Shown here: positions 43,312 to 52,011 of the stretch, one piece after another
How the letters are laid out: each line of letters starts with the position of its first letter
Position numbering within the stretch: the stretch's first letter is position 1
NCBI RefSeq assembly: GCF_038967635.1
Contig: NZ_CP152413.1
Location: 1,736,001-1,800,000 of the forward strand
DNA: 64,000 bases
Direction: 5' to 3'
Source of the DNA: Bradyrhizobium sp. B124
GTDB lineage: Bacteria > Pseudomonadota > Alphaproteobacteria > Rhizobiales > Xanthobacteraceae
The notes under the pieces: model-generated
Told to the model about the DNA's origin: nothing
Database searches by the model: none
The model's input: the letters and a program-made list of their open reading frames with translations, nothing else
Made by a program: the position numbers and the translations under genes

Positions 43312-44107
43312 ACTGGACGCCGATCCGGCCTTTCCTGCGCCAGATCACGCGGCAATGCCGCTCCGTCGTCTCCATTTCCAGCACGAGGCTGAAGCTGTTG
43401 GGGATGACAGCGGGATTCGTCGCCTCGACCGCGGCACCGGTCGCGGAGAGGTTGCGCACGATGCAGGTCATGCTGCGCCGGGCAAAGCTGATCCGTGCCG
43501 CGCGCGCAACGTTGCGCCTGAGAGCCCTGCGCTGGTCGCCAGCGGCCTCGCTGGTCGCACCGGTCGAGAAGCCGGAGCGGATCCTGCCTTGCAGCCGCAC
43601 GTCCGCCTGCATGTCGAAATGCTTGAGAATGCGTGGCCGGCTTCCGACCACGGTCAATTGCAGGGACGCCAGCAGATGCTCGACCGTCTTGCCGTCGCTG
43701 CCGAACGGCAGCAGCAGCCGCTCGCAATCGACTTGCCGATCGTTGGCATCGATGGTCGAGAAGACCATGTACACCGCGCAGCCGCTCGTCGCGCATTGCT
43801 TCGCCGGCGTCAGCGTAATGCGCCGGAGCGACATCGAGACCACCTGCTCCATGGTCTTGCCTGCCCAGGCGGAATTGAACGCCTCGGCGACATGCTCGCC
43901 CTGATACATCGCGCGGAATTTGCGCAGACGTCCCTCGCCCTCGACCGCCCATGCGACGAGTTGCCGGGGATCGTGCATCGCGGGATCCGGTTTCAGTTCG
44001 GCGAAAGCGGGAAATGGCCGGCCGGCCGACAGCTGATCCCAATAGGTCAGCAGTGCGCGCTGGCTTTCCGACCTGACCGCGTCAGGCGCAATCAACCTGA
44101 ATGGCAT
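43304..44107 (-). CDS. PAS-like sensor with C-terminal PilZ domain
   Basis: 267 residues; ATG 44107 after GAGGGGG. Residues about 20-160 match the alphaproteobacterial PAS-type domain (TYWDQLSAGRPFPAFAELKP; VSMSLRRITLTPAKQ). Residues about 185-265 are PilZ: RRALRRNVARAARISF, then IVRNLSATGAAVE and GRIGVQF. The RxxxR plus [D/N]xSxxG elements that bind c-di-GMP appear as RRALRRN and NLSATG, so binding is likely. A soluble responder joining an unknown input to c-di-GMP. Convergent with DUF4260. Confidence 0.8.
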   Translation of the reverse strand: MPFRLIAPDAVRSESQRALLTYWDQLSAGRPFPAFAELKPDPAMHDPRQLVAWAVEGEGRLRKFRAMYQGEHVAEAFNSAWAGKTMEQVVSMSLRRITLTPAKQCATSGCAVYMVFSTIDANDRQVDCERLLLPFGSDGKTVEHLLASLQLTVVGSRPRILKHFDMQADVRLQGRIRSGFSTGATSEAAGDQRRALRRNVARAARISFARRSMTCIVRNLSATGAAVEATNPAVIPNSFSLVLEMETTERHCRVIWRRKGRIGVQFS

Positions 44108-44281
44108 CGGCCCCCTCGTGTCGCGTCGACGCGCATGGTGAGCAGCTGAATTTAAGGATCGCTGAAACCTGATCCGTAACAGTGCGGGCCGGTGCGCCCG
44201 GCGGCATGAATTACCGCTTGGCATGGTTAGCGCGCGCTTTACAATTCGGCCAAGTCACAGGGAGAAATCAAACAAAGGGAC

Positions 44282-44319
44282 AGAGCGGGATGATGATTCG
44301 ACGAAAGTCATCCCGCTCT
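44282..44319 (-). terminator. Palindromic terminator after EamA gene
   Basis: AGAGCGGGATGA and TCATCCCGCTCT form a 12-bp perfect stem with a 14-nt loop, 5 bp past the transporter stop. The sequence is a known-looking repeat family of Bradyrhizobium, so it may be both a repeat and terminator. Confidence 0.7.
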
Positions 44320-44323
44320 AGCC

Positions 44324-45250
44324 TCAAGCGTACCGGCGCGCGAACACGACGCAGGCGACGACGAGCATGGTCGCTGCGATCATCGACCAGGCGACCGGCT
44401 CATGCAGCAGCAGCCCGGCCAGCGCGAGGCCGAAGAACGGCTGCAACAGCTGCAACTGGCCGACGCTGGCGATGCCGCCGAGCGCAAGGCCGCGATACCA
44501 GAACACGAAGCCGACCAGCATGCTGAAAATAGAGACGTAGGCGAGCCCGAGCCAGGCCGGCGCGCCGATGCCCTGCCAGCTCGGCGGCAGCGTCATGATG
44601 GTCATCACCAGCACCACCGGCACTGAGAGCACCAGCGCCCAGGAAATCACCTGCCAGCCACCGAGCCGGCGCGACAGCGCAGCACCCTCGGCATAGCCGA
44701 GGCCGCAGACGATGATGGCCGCGACCATCAGCAAATCGCCGGTCAGCGACGCCGATCCATCACCTGACAGAGCGAAGGCGCCGACCGTCGCGCTGCCGAT
44801 GCAGGAGAACAGCCAGAACAGCGGCTTCGGCCGCTCGCCGCCGCGCAGCACGCCGAACACCGCGGTCGACAGCGGCAGCAGCCCGATGAACACGATCGAA
44901 TGCGCCGAGGTGATGTGCTGGAGCGCCAGCGCGGTCAGCAGCGGAAAGCCGATCACGACGCCGAGGGCTACGATGGTCAGCGACACCAGGTCCTTGCGCT
45001 GCGGCCAGGGCTGCCGCAGCACCGCCAGCAGTGCCGCGCCGAGCAGCGCCGCGATCGCCGCGCGTGCCGAGGTCAGGAACAGCGGCGAGAACCCGGCAAC
45101 CGCGACGCGGGTGGCCGGCAGCGAGCCGCTGAAGATGATCACGCCGAGCAAACCGCTGCCCCAGCCCTCCAGCGAAGCGCTGCTGCGCCCCTCGCCCGCC
45201 CAGGACTTCCCCGACAGAGACTTCCCCGACAATGTCTTCGAATCGCTCAT
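44324..45250 (-). CDS. EamA-family (DMT) transporter, MocR-linked
   Basis: 308 residues with ten helices in two EamA repeats (SLPATRVAVAGFSPLFLTSA, LLLHEPVAWSMIAATMLVVA). The first 25 residues are Ser/Gly/Lys-rich and contain a small repeat (SGKSLSGKS). Likely a metabolite or amino-acid exporter. It diverges from the MocR gene with the tandem 17-mers between, so the regulator probably controls it. Confidence 0.87.
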   Translation of the reverse strand: MSDSKTLSGKSLSGKSWAGEGRSSASLEGWGSGLLGVIIFSGSLPATRVAVAGFSPLFLTSARAAIAALLGAALLAVLRQPWPQRKDLVSLTIVALGVVIGFPLLTALALQHITSAHSIVFIGLLPLSTAVFGVLRGGERPKPLFWLFSCIGSATVGAFALSGDGSASLTGDLLMVAAIIVCGLGYAEGAALSRRLGGWQVISWALVLSVPVVLVMTIMTLPPSWQGIGAPAWLGLAYVSIFSMLVGFVFWYRGLALGGIASVGQLQLLQPFFGLALAGLLLHEPVAWSMIAATMLVVACVVFARRYA

Positions 45251-45341
45251 CGCGCACCTCGTCTTTCGCAGGCGAGGATAGCGGCGGCGGGCTGGCCAAG
45301 GCAGTTACGGATCAGTACAATATCGCCAAACTGTATGGGTA

Positions 45342-45376
45342 AAGGTAGGCATACACTTTAAGGTAGGCAAACACTT
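45342..45376. promoter_or_regulatory. Tandem direct repeats, probable MocR operator
   Basis: AAGGTAGGCATACACTT at 45342-45358 and AAGGTAGGCAAACACTT at 45360-45376: 16 of 17 positions identical, repeated every 18 bp, on one face of the helix. MocR proteins (for example PdxR, TauR) are known to bind direct repeats near the divergent promoter. The second copy overlaps the annotated TTG start of the regulator. Confidence 0.6.
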
Positions 45377-46793
45377 GCGGCAGCCATCCAATCATCGCGC
45401 CGTTTTGGCGCCGAAGGCGACCCGGACCACCGACGTGATGAACGCGATCCGCGCCAGAATCGCGAGCCGCGCGCTCGCCGCCGACGACCGCCTGCCCTCG
45501 ATCCGCAGCTTTGCCGCGACCATGGGCGTCGCGCCCTCGACCGTGGTCGAGGCCTATGACCGGCTCGCCGCCGAGGGCCTGATCCGGGCGCGGCCGGGCT
45601 CGGGCTTCTATGTCTCGTCCGCGGCGCTGCCGCCGCTGGCGCTCACAAGGGACCAGCCGCAGCACGATCGCGCCGTCGATCCGTTCTGGGTGTCGCGGCA
45701 ATCGCTCGACGCCGCGAGCGGCGCGCTGAAACCGGGCTGCGGCTGGCTGCCCGCCGACTGGATGCCGACCGAGGCGCTGCGGCGCGCGTTCCGCGGCCTG
45801 GCGCGGGCCGACGACGCCGTGCTCGCCGATTACGGTGCGACGCGCGGCTCGCTGGCGCTGCGCCGCATGCTGATGGCGCGGTTCGCCGACGAAGGTCTCG
45901 AAGTGTCGCCCGAGCAGGTGCTGCTCACGATGTCCGGCACCCAGGCGATCGACCTGATCTGCCGCTTCCTGCTGCGGCCCGGCGACACGGTGCTGGTCGA
46001 CGATCCCTGTTATTTCAATTTCCGGGCGTTGCTGCGCGCCCATCAGGTCAAGCTCATCAGCGTGCCCTACACGCCATCGGGGCCCGATATCACAAGCTTC
46101 GAGGCGGTGCTCGACGCCGAGCGGCCGCGGCTCTACATCACCGTGTCCGGGCTGCACAATCCAACGGGCGCGACGATGTCGCCGCAGACCGCGCACCGCG
46201 TGTTGAACGCGGCTGCAGCCTTCGACCTCACCATCGTCGAGGACGACATCTTTACCGATTTCGAGCCGGAGCCGTCGGCGCGGCTCGCGGCGCTCGACGG
46301 ACTGAACCGCGTGATCCGGATCGGCAGCTTCTCCAAGACGCTGTCGGCATCGTTGCGCTGCGGCTTCATCGCGGCGCGCGCCGACTGGATCGAGCAGCTG
46401 GTCGATCTGCAGGTCGCGACCGGGTTCGGCGGCCCCTGCGCGGTCGCGACCGAAATCATCGCGAGCGTTTTGGCGACCGGCTTCTACCGCAAGCATGTCG
46501 AGGAGCTGCGCCGGCGGCTGGCGCGCGCCCGCCGCGACGTCGGCGAGAAGCTGCAGCGCATCGGCATCGAGCCGTGGCTGATGCCGCGCGGCGGCTTCCA
46601 GCTCTGGTGCCGCCTGCCCGACGGCTGCGACTCCGCCGACGTGGCGCGCGCAGCACTCGCCGACAACATCGTGCTGGCGCCGGGCAACGTGTTCAGCACC
46701 ACACAATCGGCCACCGGCTTCATGCGCTTCAACGTCGCGCAATGCCGCGACCCGAAACTGATGCCGGCCTTACAGCGCGCGATCGGGCGCTAG
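45375..46793 (+). CDS. MocR-type regulator (GntR HTH plus aminotransferase fold)
   Basis: 472 residues. GntR winged helix at about 18-80 (DDRLPSIRSFAATMGVAPST, VVEAYDRLAAEGLIRARPGS), then a fold-type I PLP domain with the internal aldimine Lys in IGSFSKTLSASLRCG and the cofactor Asp/Tyr region VEDDIFTDFEP. Senses PLP or an amino compound rather than transaminating. The TTG start at 45375 lies inside the tandem repeat, so a start further downstream is likely but would shorten the HTH; start uncertain. Divergent from the EamA transporter. Confidence 0.9.
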   Translation: MRQPSNHRAVLAPKATRTTDVMNAIRARIASRALAADDRLPSIRSFAATMGVAPSTVVEAYDRLAAEGLIRARPGSGFYVSSAALPPLALTRDQPQHDRAVDPFWVSRQSLDAASGALKPGCGWLPADWMPTEALRRAFRGLARADDAVLADYGATRGSLALRRMLMARFADEGLEVSPEQVLLTMSGTQAIDLICRFLLRPGDTVLVDDPCYFNFRALLRAHQVKLISVPYTPSGPDITSFEAVLDAERPRLYITVSGLHNPTGATMSPQTAHRVLNAAAAFDLTIVEDDIFTDFEPEPSARLAALDGLNRVIRIGSFSKTLSASLRCGFIAARADWIEQLVDLQVATGFGGPCAVATEIIASVLATGFYRKHVEELRRRLARARRDVGEKLQRIGIEPWLMPRGGFQLWCRLPDGCDSADVARAALADNIVLAPGNVFSTTQSATGFMRFNVAQCRDPKLMPALQRAIGR

Positions 46794-46819
46794 CTTGCGC
46801 CTGATCGACGCGACGCTCG

Positions 46820-47476
46820 TTATTTCTCACCCACCTTGAACGGCTCTTCCTTGCCCGGCGGCACCGTCTCTTCCGCCATCGCCAGCAGCATTGCGACCAT
46901 CACGTAATTGCCGGCGAGCGCGGTGAGATCGACGATCTGCTGGTCGTTGAAGATTGCCTTGGCCCGCGCATAGGTCTCGTCGGAGACCTTCTTGGTCGTG
47001 GTCAGCTCGGTGACGAAATCGTACACCACGGCCTCGTCGTCGGCCATCTTCGAGGGACGGTTGCCGGCCTTCAGCTCGGCGATGACATCGGCCGACAAGC
47101 CGGCCTTGGCCGCGAGCGGCGCATGCGCGAACCACTCGACCTGCGAGCGCCACTGCCGGCCGATGATCAGGATCGCGAACTCGTTCAGCTTGGTCGGCAC
47201 CGAGGTCTGCCAGCGCAGGTAATAGAACAGATCGTAGAGCCGCTGGCCGAGCACCGGGCTCCTGATCATCGGATTGTAGGGACCGCCGATGCCGACGCTC
47301 GACACCTTCATGATCGCCTCGCCGAGCGGCCGCTGCTGGTCGTTGAGCTGATCCATCGTGAGCTGCGGGAAGCGCGGCTCCTTGCTGGTGGCCGGCGCCG
47401 AGAACATTGTGGCCGCGAGCCAGCCGCCGGCCGCGGCCAGCGTAAGTGACGACAGCCAGATCGAAGCCGATTGCAT
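46820..47476 (-). CDS. Exported carboxymuconolactone decarboxylase-like protein
   Basis: 218 residues. A hydrophobic N-terminus (IWLSSLTLAAAGGWLAATMF) serves as a signal or anchor, rare for CMD proteins. The body has the AhpD/CMD helix pattern NEFAILIIGRQWRSQVEWFA and AHAPLAAKAGLSADVIAELK, with EWxxHxxxAxxxGL, but no CxxC, so peroxidase activity is unlikely. Probably acts on a lactone or an unknown substrate in the periplasm. Convergent with MocR. Confidence 0.85.
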   Translation of the reverse strand: MQSASIWLSSLTLAAAGGWLAATMFSAPATSKEPRFPQLTMDQLNDQQRPLGEAIMKVSSVGIGGPYNPMIRSPVLGQRLYDLFYYLRWQTSVPTKLNEFAILIIGRQWRSQVEWFAHAPLAAKAGLSADVIAELKAGNRPSKMADDEAVVYDFVTELTTTKKVSDETYARAKAIFNDQQIVDLTALAGNYVMVAMLLAMAEETVPPGKEEPFKVGEK

Positions 47477-47561
47477 GATTTCCTCCGGTTTTGCTTTTAT
47501 CGGAGGATGCTAATCGAGCGGCGGCGGCGCCTGCCAGTCGCAGCGTACGCAGGTCAGCCCG

Positions 47562-48419
47562 TCACAGCGCGACGATGTCGGTGAGGCATTGCTGCGTCAC
47601 GCTCATCCGCGCATCGATCTGCGCCTGGGTCTTGCAGTCCATGTTCATCGCGAACACGGTGACCTCGCCGCCCTTCTCGGCCCAGCCGACCAGCCAGCCC
47701 AGCGCGCCGTGCTCCTTGTCGGTGAGGCCGGTCTTGGCCCGAATGACGGCGTCGCCGACTTTCGTCACCGGGAGAATGTCGCACACCAGCTCTTGGCTGC
47801 GCTTGCCGACCGGCAGCACGCCGCGGCGCAGCCGGTCGAGGAAATCGATCTGCTGCACCGGATCGATCCGAAGGTTTCCCGTCACCCAGAACTGGTCGAT
47901 GCCGCCGCCGATGTCGCGGTTGCCGTAGTCGATGACGTCGAGATACTTCTGCATCCGCTCCGCGCCGATCCGGCGGGCGATCTCCTGGAACACCGGGAAG
48001 GCCGACACCGCGAGCGCCGAGCGCAGCGTGTGATCCTTGTTCCAGGCCTCGATGCTGCGCGTTGTGCCGTCCCACTTGAAGACGTCCTTGTCGGGATCCT
48101 GCACCACGCCGGTCTCGAGCGCGATCAGCGCGTTCGGGATCTTGAAGGTCGAGGCCGGCAGCCTGCCCTCGCCCGAGCGAACCTTGTCGCTCGCGATGAT
48201 CAGATAGTCGTCGACCTTGTAGCCGACGAAGGTGCCCTCGGTGCCGAGATCGAAGAAGCGCTTTTGCAGGTCCTCGCGAAACTCGCTGCGCTGGTAGGAC
48301 ACATTGGCGAAGCTGCGCGACGGCAGGATGCTCGCGGCAGCAAGCAGACCGAGCGCATGACGGCGATGGATCACGAGGGGACCTGATCTGGTTCGGGTTG
48401 ACGACGATGCTGATGCCAT
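47562..48419 (-). CDS. Class D (OXA-type) beta-lactamase
   Basis: 285 residues. STFK with the nucleophile Ser near residue 89, YGN in IDYGNRDIGG, and KTG in RAKTGLTD near 228 are present; the SxV motif appears as SAF in AVSAFPVFQEIARRIG, a substitution at the carboxylysine-pocket hydrophobic residue. The N-terminal RRHALGLLAAASILP segment resembles a Tat signal. ATG 48419 has no strong Shine-Dalgarno; a GTG 51 bp upstream is an alternative start. Chromosomal, no mobile element close by. Not shown to be active. Confidence 0.88.
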   Translation of the reverse strand: MASASSSTRTRSGPLVIHRRHALGLLAAASILPSRSFANVSYQRSEFREDLQKRFFDLGTEGTFVGYKVDDYLIIASDKVRSGEGRLPASTFKIPNALIALETGVVQDPDKDVFKWDGTTRSIEAWNKDHTLRSALAVSAFPVFQEIARRIGAERMQKYLDVIDYGNRDIGGGIDQFWVTGNLRIDPVQQIDFLDRLRRGVLPVGKRSQELVCDILPVTKVGDAVIRAKTGLTDKEHGALGWLVGWAEKGGEVTVFAMNMDCKTQAQIDARMSVTQQCLTDIVAL

Positions 48420-48458
48420 CGTGGTGAAAGGATGGCAATGAGACTCACTTGTTTGACG

Positions 48459-48500
48459 TGTTTTCTTCACGCGAACCGGTGCCCACTTCGCTTGAAGCGC
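48459..48500. repeat. Copy of GTTTTCTTCACGCGAACCGG repeat
   Basis: GTTTTCTTCACGCGAACCGG followed by CCACTTCGCTTGAAGC, nearly the same as the second unit at 35018-35061. Lies between the beta-lactamase and FlhB-C-like genes, which face the same direction. Confidence 0.65.
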
Positions 48501-48505
48501 TATCG

Positions 48506-48769
48506 CTACCGCGCCCGGCCCGACATCCGCAGCACGAACACCAGCACCTCGGCGACGGCCTTGTAGAGCTCGGCCGGGATCTCGTCGCCGAGCTCGACAT
48601 TGGAGAGTGCGCCGGCCAACACCTCGTTCTCCTCGATCGGGATGTCGTTGGCCTTGGCAACCTCGATGATCTTGGCGCCGATCGCGCCCTTGCCTTTCGC
48701 CACCACGCGCGGCGCGCCGGCGTGGTCGTAATGCAGCGCGACCGCGAGCTGGTTCTGCGTCTCGCTCAT
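48506..48769 (-). CDS. FlhB C-terminal-domain-like protein (FhlB/FlhX type)
   Basis: 87 residues corresponding only to the cytoplasmic part of FlhB that follows the autocleavage site. It starts at QLAVALHYD, just after where FlhB has NPTH, and ends AVAEVLVFVLRMSGR. Without NPTH there is no self-cleavage, and no membrane domain exists. Such standalone proteins are known in flagellated bacteria (FlhX/FhlB). Its ATG overlaps the FliK-like gene's TGA by four bases (ATGA), so the two are coupled. Confidence 0.85.
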   Translation of the reverse strand: MSETQNQLAVALHYDHAGAPRVVAKGKGAIGAKIIEVAKANDIPIEENEVLAGALSNVELGDEIPAELYKAVAEVLVFVLRMSGRAR

Positions 48770-50346
48770 GATGCGCGGTCCAGGAAATGGCCAGCGCGCG
48801 CGGGCGCAGGTTGCGGCGGGCTGCCGTCGCGGATCTCGATGTCGCCGGGCGTAAGCTCCGCCCTGGTCAGTGCCAGGCTCAGCTCGGAAGCGCCGGCGCG
48901 CAGCTGCGCGGCGGTCGAGGGACGCTCGGCCCACATCCGCACCGAGGTGCGCTCGCCGTTCAGCGAGACCAGCGCGTGCACGGGCCCAGCCGGCTCGACG
49001 TCGAGCGTGAAACGCGCCCGCCACACCCGCTTGGCGGCTTCGACCTCATTGCCGCCGCCGTCGCGGGAAATCTCGAACTGCGCCATCGCCGTGCCCTGCT
49101 GGGTCAGGAACGGGATCTCGAAATTCCAGCGCGGCACCATGGCATCGAGCTGCGGGCGCGTGCCGTCGCCACGGTCCGGCAGCGAGGCGATCTGCAGCAG
49201 CGTCTGCCGCGCCAGCGCCGCGTCGGTGTTTTCCAGCAGGCGATGCGCGGCCGTCGAAAGCGGCGCGCCCGGTGCGATCGACGGCTCGGCAACGGCCTGG
49301 GCCGACGGCAGCGCACCGTGAAACGGCGGTGGCGGTGTGCTGCCGCGTGTGGGCACGTCGCCGGGCAGCATCTCCCGTGGCGCGGCGCCCTGCCGCGCCG
49401 GGTTGCCGAGCTCGTGCAGCGCTTCCTGAATGAGATTGAGCGCGCCGCCCGCAGACGGGCCGGCATCGAGCGCATCCGCGAGAGCGCCGGCAAGGCGGGT
49501 GGCGCCGCGGGTGAGATCCTCGGCAACCGGCACGCGCGCCTGCGGCAGCAAGATCTCCTGAACCTCGAGCTCGGGCGTGCCTGATGGCACAAGGCCCGGC
49601 GCCGTGCCGGCACCGGCAAGCGCCGGCTGCTGCAGCGGCGTGGACGCGGGCCTTGCGGCATCGCCGGTACCGAGCGAGGTCAGCGCCTGACGCAACACGA
49701 TCAGCGCGGCCTTCAGGTCGGGGACGCTGCCGCTCGCCGGCGCAACGCCCGAGGCGAGCGTCGCCTCGAGCAGCAGGCCGGATTTCTGGAAGCCACCCTT
49801 GACGGCATCGCCGCTCAAATTCTCGTCGAGGCCAGTCTGCTGTGCCAGCACCTGCGCGATCGCGGCCTGCAGCTTCGGCGGCAGATTGGCCGCGGCGACC
49901 GCCGTAAGGTTGGCAAACAGCGGCGCCTGGCTGCCCTGCACCGCCGCCGCATGCTGCGCCGTCGCGGTGATCGTGACGCGCTCGAGCGGCGACAGCACGG
50001 CCTTCGGCGCCGTGGCGACGGGTTGCGGAGCGACGCTGGCGTTGGTCGCCGCCGGCGACAATTGCACGGCATCGCCCGTGTCTGCGCCCGGCCCGACCAG
50101 TTGCAGGCGGATGCCGTCATTGGTCTGCGAGACCGCAAGCTGCAGGTTTTGGCCCGGCAGCAGCGGCACCTCCGTCTGGACGTCGATCGACAGGCTCGCG
50201 ATCGCGATCCGCACCAGATCGGCCGACAGCACCTTCAGGACCTGGGCATTGACGACACTGCCGGCCTCGAGCGTGAGGTCCGGCGCAACGCTGCCCGCCT
50301 CGTTCGAGGCAAGCACCGGCAGCACGGGATTGACGGCGAGTGCCAT
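48766..50346 (-). CDS. FliK-like flagellar hook-length control protein
   Basis: 526 residues, Ala/Pro-rich disordered middle. N-terminal (VNAQVLKVLSADLVRIAIAS) and C-terminal folded parts; the C-terminal 90 residues (WNFEIPFLTQQGTAMAQFEI, ARFTLDVEPAGPVHALVSLN, RTSVRMWAERPSTAAQL) match the FliK-C substrate-switch domain. Pairs with the FlhB-C-like product downstream, the same two partners that switch hook to filament export. No other flagellar genes are in the window, so this is a detached pair. Confidence 0.8.
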   Translation of the reverse strand: MALAVNPVLPVLASNEAGSVAPDLTLEAGSVVNAQVLKVLSADLVRIAIASLSIDVQTEVPLLPGQNLQLAVSQTNDGIRLQLVGPGADTGDAVQLSPAATNASVAPQPVATAPKAVLSPLERVTITATAQHAAAVQGSQAPLFANLTAVAAANLPPKLQAAIAQVLAQQTGLDENLSGDAVKGGFQKSGLLLEATLASGVAPASGSVPDLKAALIVLRQALTSLGTGDAARPASTPLQQPALAGAGTAPGLVPSGTPELEVQEILLPQARVPVAEDLTRGATRLAGALADALDAGPSAGGALNLIQEALHELGNPARQGAAPREMLPGDVPTRGSTPPPPFHGALPSAQAVAEPSIAPGAPLSTAAHRLLENTDAALARQTLLQIASLPDRGDGTRPQLDAMVPRWNFEIPFLTQQGTAMAQFEISRDGGGNEVEAAKRVWRARFTLDVEPAGPVHALVSLNGERTSVRMWAERPSTAAQLRAGASELSLALTRAELTPGDIEIRDGSPPQPAPARAGHFLDRAS

Positions 50347-50410
50347 GTCGGAGGTCTCGGCCAGGCGCGAGGGACGTGCCGCAGGCTAGCCCGGCGCCGT
50401 AAAGGTCTCG

Positions 50411-51196
50411 TTAACCGGCGGCCTGCCTGAACTCCCTCAGGACGCCGGCGGCGGCCTTGAAATCGACCTGCCGGGCGGCGCGGCGCGCGGCGACCTCCTC
50501 GTCGACGCCCCATTTCTCGATGTTCCAGTCCTCGTCGACATGGGCGGCGGCCCAGATCTGGTCCTCGTCGCGGACGCCGTGGGCGAGCGCCAGCGCCAGC
50601 AGCGCCGAGCCGGTCAAGGTCGTCACCACATGGAGCGCCGCGACCGACCATGGATCGGTCGGGAACGCCGCACGCGCCGCCTTGATGGCGGGCTCGGGCT
50701 GGCCGACATGCATGACCCCCTCGGCCATCACGAAATGGGCGCCGAGCGCATCGGCGGCCCAGAACAGGATCGGGTCCCAATGCCGGGCCTCGCGCGCCAC
50801 CAGCGTGTCGGGATAGCCGGCGCGATAGAACAGCAGGTCGCTGCCGAGGAATTTTGCCGCATCGTCGGCGACCTCGTCGACGCGATCGATCACCCCCTCG
50901 ATGACGCTGTTGGCCAGGCGCGTCAGCGGCATGGTCATGGGATCGATGGTCTCGCCCTGCGCATTCCATTCGGCTGCGACCGCATCCCCAATGGCGCGGC
51001 TCGGCACCACGATCGGCTTGCCGGACGGCGAGCGGATCTGCTTGCCGTCGAGCGTGATCGCAAATCCGCCATCGGCCTCAGCCACGCCGACGCTGGTGTA
51101 GAACCGCTTGCGCTGGGGCCTGCGGATGTGGCGGCGCACCGCCTCCTGCGGGTCGAGCGGGGATTGGTCTGGGACGTCGTCGAAGAGTTCGCGCAT
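50411..51196 (-). CDS. ATP12-family F1-ATPase assembly chaperone
   Basis: 261 residues from ATG 51196. Helps assemble the alpha subunit of F1 ATP synthase; family shared by alphaproteobacteria and mitochondria. Blocks seen: RRPQRKRFYTSVGVAEADGG, TLDGKQIRSPSGKPIVVPS, LLFYRAGYPDTLVAREARHW, DPILFWAADALG. The last two Arg/Asp/Trp blocks are the conserved core. Stands next to the FliK-like gene but is likely independent. Confidence 0.93.
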   Translation of the reverse strand: MRELFDDVPDQSPLDPQEAVRRHIRRPQRKRFYTSVGVAEADGGFAITLDGKQIRSPSGKPIVVPSRAIGDAVAAEWNAQGETIDPMTMPLTRLANSVIEGVIDRVDEVADDAAKFLGSDLLFYRAGYPDTLVAREARHWDPILFWAADALGAHFVMAEGVMHVGQPEPAIKAARAAFPTDPWSVAALHVVTTLTGSALLALALAHGVRDEDQIWAAAHVDEDWNIEKWGVDEEVAARRAARQVDFKAAAGVLREFRQAAG

Positions 51197-51266
51197 TGCG
51201 CCGGCCGGCTTTCGCTTGGGAGGATTTCCCTGCAAGATATGCCAGCGGCAACGGCAAATAAAGCTG

Positions 51267-51722
51267 ATGGGACGCGGCAAATTCCTCGCGGGTTTTTCGC
51301 TGGTTGCGACGGTCTTCGGAGCCACCGCCACCGACGCCGGGTTCCGCACACCGGAATCGCTGATCCGCAACGTCTACGCCCATTACGGCAAAGGCAGCGC
51401 CGCGTTTTCGAATGGCCTGCCACGCGACGACGAAACGGCCCGGCAATTCTTCGATTCCGGCCTGCGCGGCGCCTGGACCGCCTTGCACGACGCCCCCTAC
51501 GATTTCCTGGTGCAGAGCCCGACCTGGCGGCTCGGCCCGATCTCGATCGCAATTCCGCGGCGGCAGTTCGACAGGACCGACGTGACGGTGACATTCGACA
51601 ATGAGGGCCGCGCGGTCACGCTCAACTTCATCGTCGTCAACGGTCCCGACGGCTGGGTGATTGCGGACGTCGAGAGCCCGCACGATTCATTGCGGATGTT
51701 TCTGGCGCAGTTCAGGCGCTAA
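51267..51722 (+). CDS. Exported hypothetical protein (DUF3828-like)
   Basis: 151 residues from ATG 51267. Signal peptide (KFLAGFSLVATVFGATATDA), then TPESLIRNVYAHYGKGSAAF, RQFFDSGLRGAWTALHD and VNGPDGWVIADVESPHDSLR. The opening pattern of a start helix plus NTF2-like fold resembles DUF3828 lipoproteins, but that assignment is tentative. Probably periplasmic and monocistronic; diverges from the ATP12 gene. Confidence 0.6.
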   Translation: MGRGKFLAGFSLVATVFGATATDAGFRTPESLIRNVYAHYGKGSAAFSNGLPRDDETARQFFDSGLRGAWTALHDAPYDFLVQSPTWRLGPISIAIPRRQFDRTDVTVTFDNEGRAVTLNFIVVNGPDGWVIADVESPHDSLRMFLAQFRR

Positions 51723-52011
51723 TCCCGATCGTCAACACGACAGCGCGCGATGTGATCAGTGACGAAAAAAAATCTGTCGGCTACCTGCGCGTCCTGCTTT
51801 CTCCGCAATTCAGTCCGCGAATGGTGCATCCGATTGATCGCACAGCGGGTTTGAACGGCGCGCGCATTTCTGCGTCGAAGTGCCGCAAGATGCTGTCATC
51901 TGCGTGCTAAGAACTTGCCAGATTTCGGCAACAACGCGCGGCTAGCGTCGCGACACCAAACAGAAGCATTGGTCGACCATTGCGGTCGCAAGACGTGAAC
52001 TGACGTCACGC
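51723..52011. other. Intergenic, before the multicopper oxidase operon
   Basis: 289 bp that must hold the operon's promoter. An AACTTGCCAGATTTCGGCAACA segment and CGTGAACTGACGTCACG near 51995 are palindromic, but no known operator was recognised. Confidence 0.35.
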
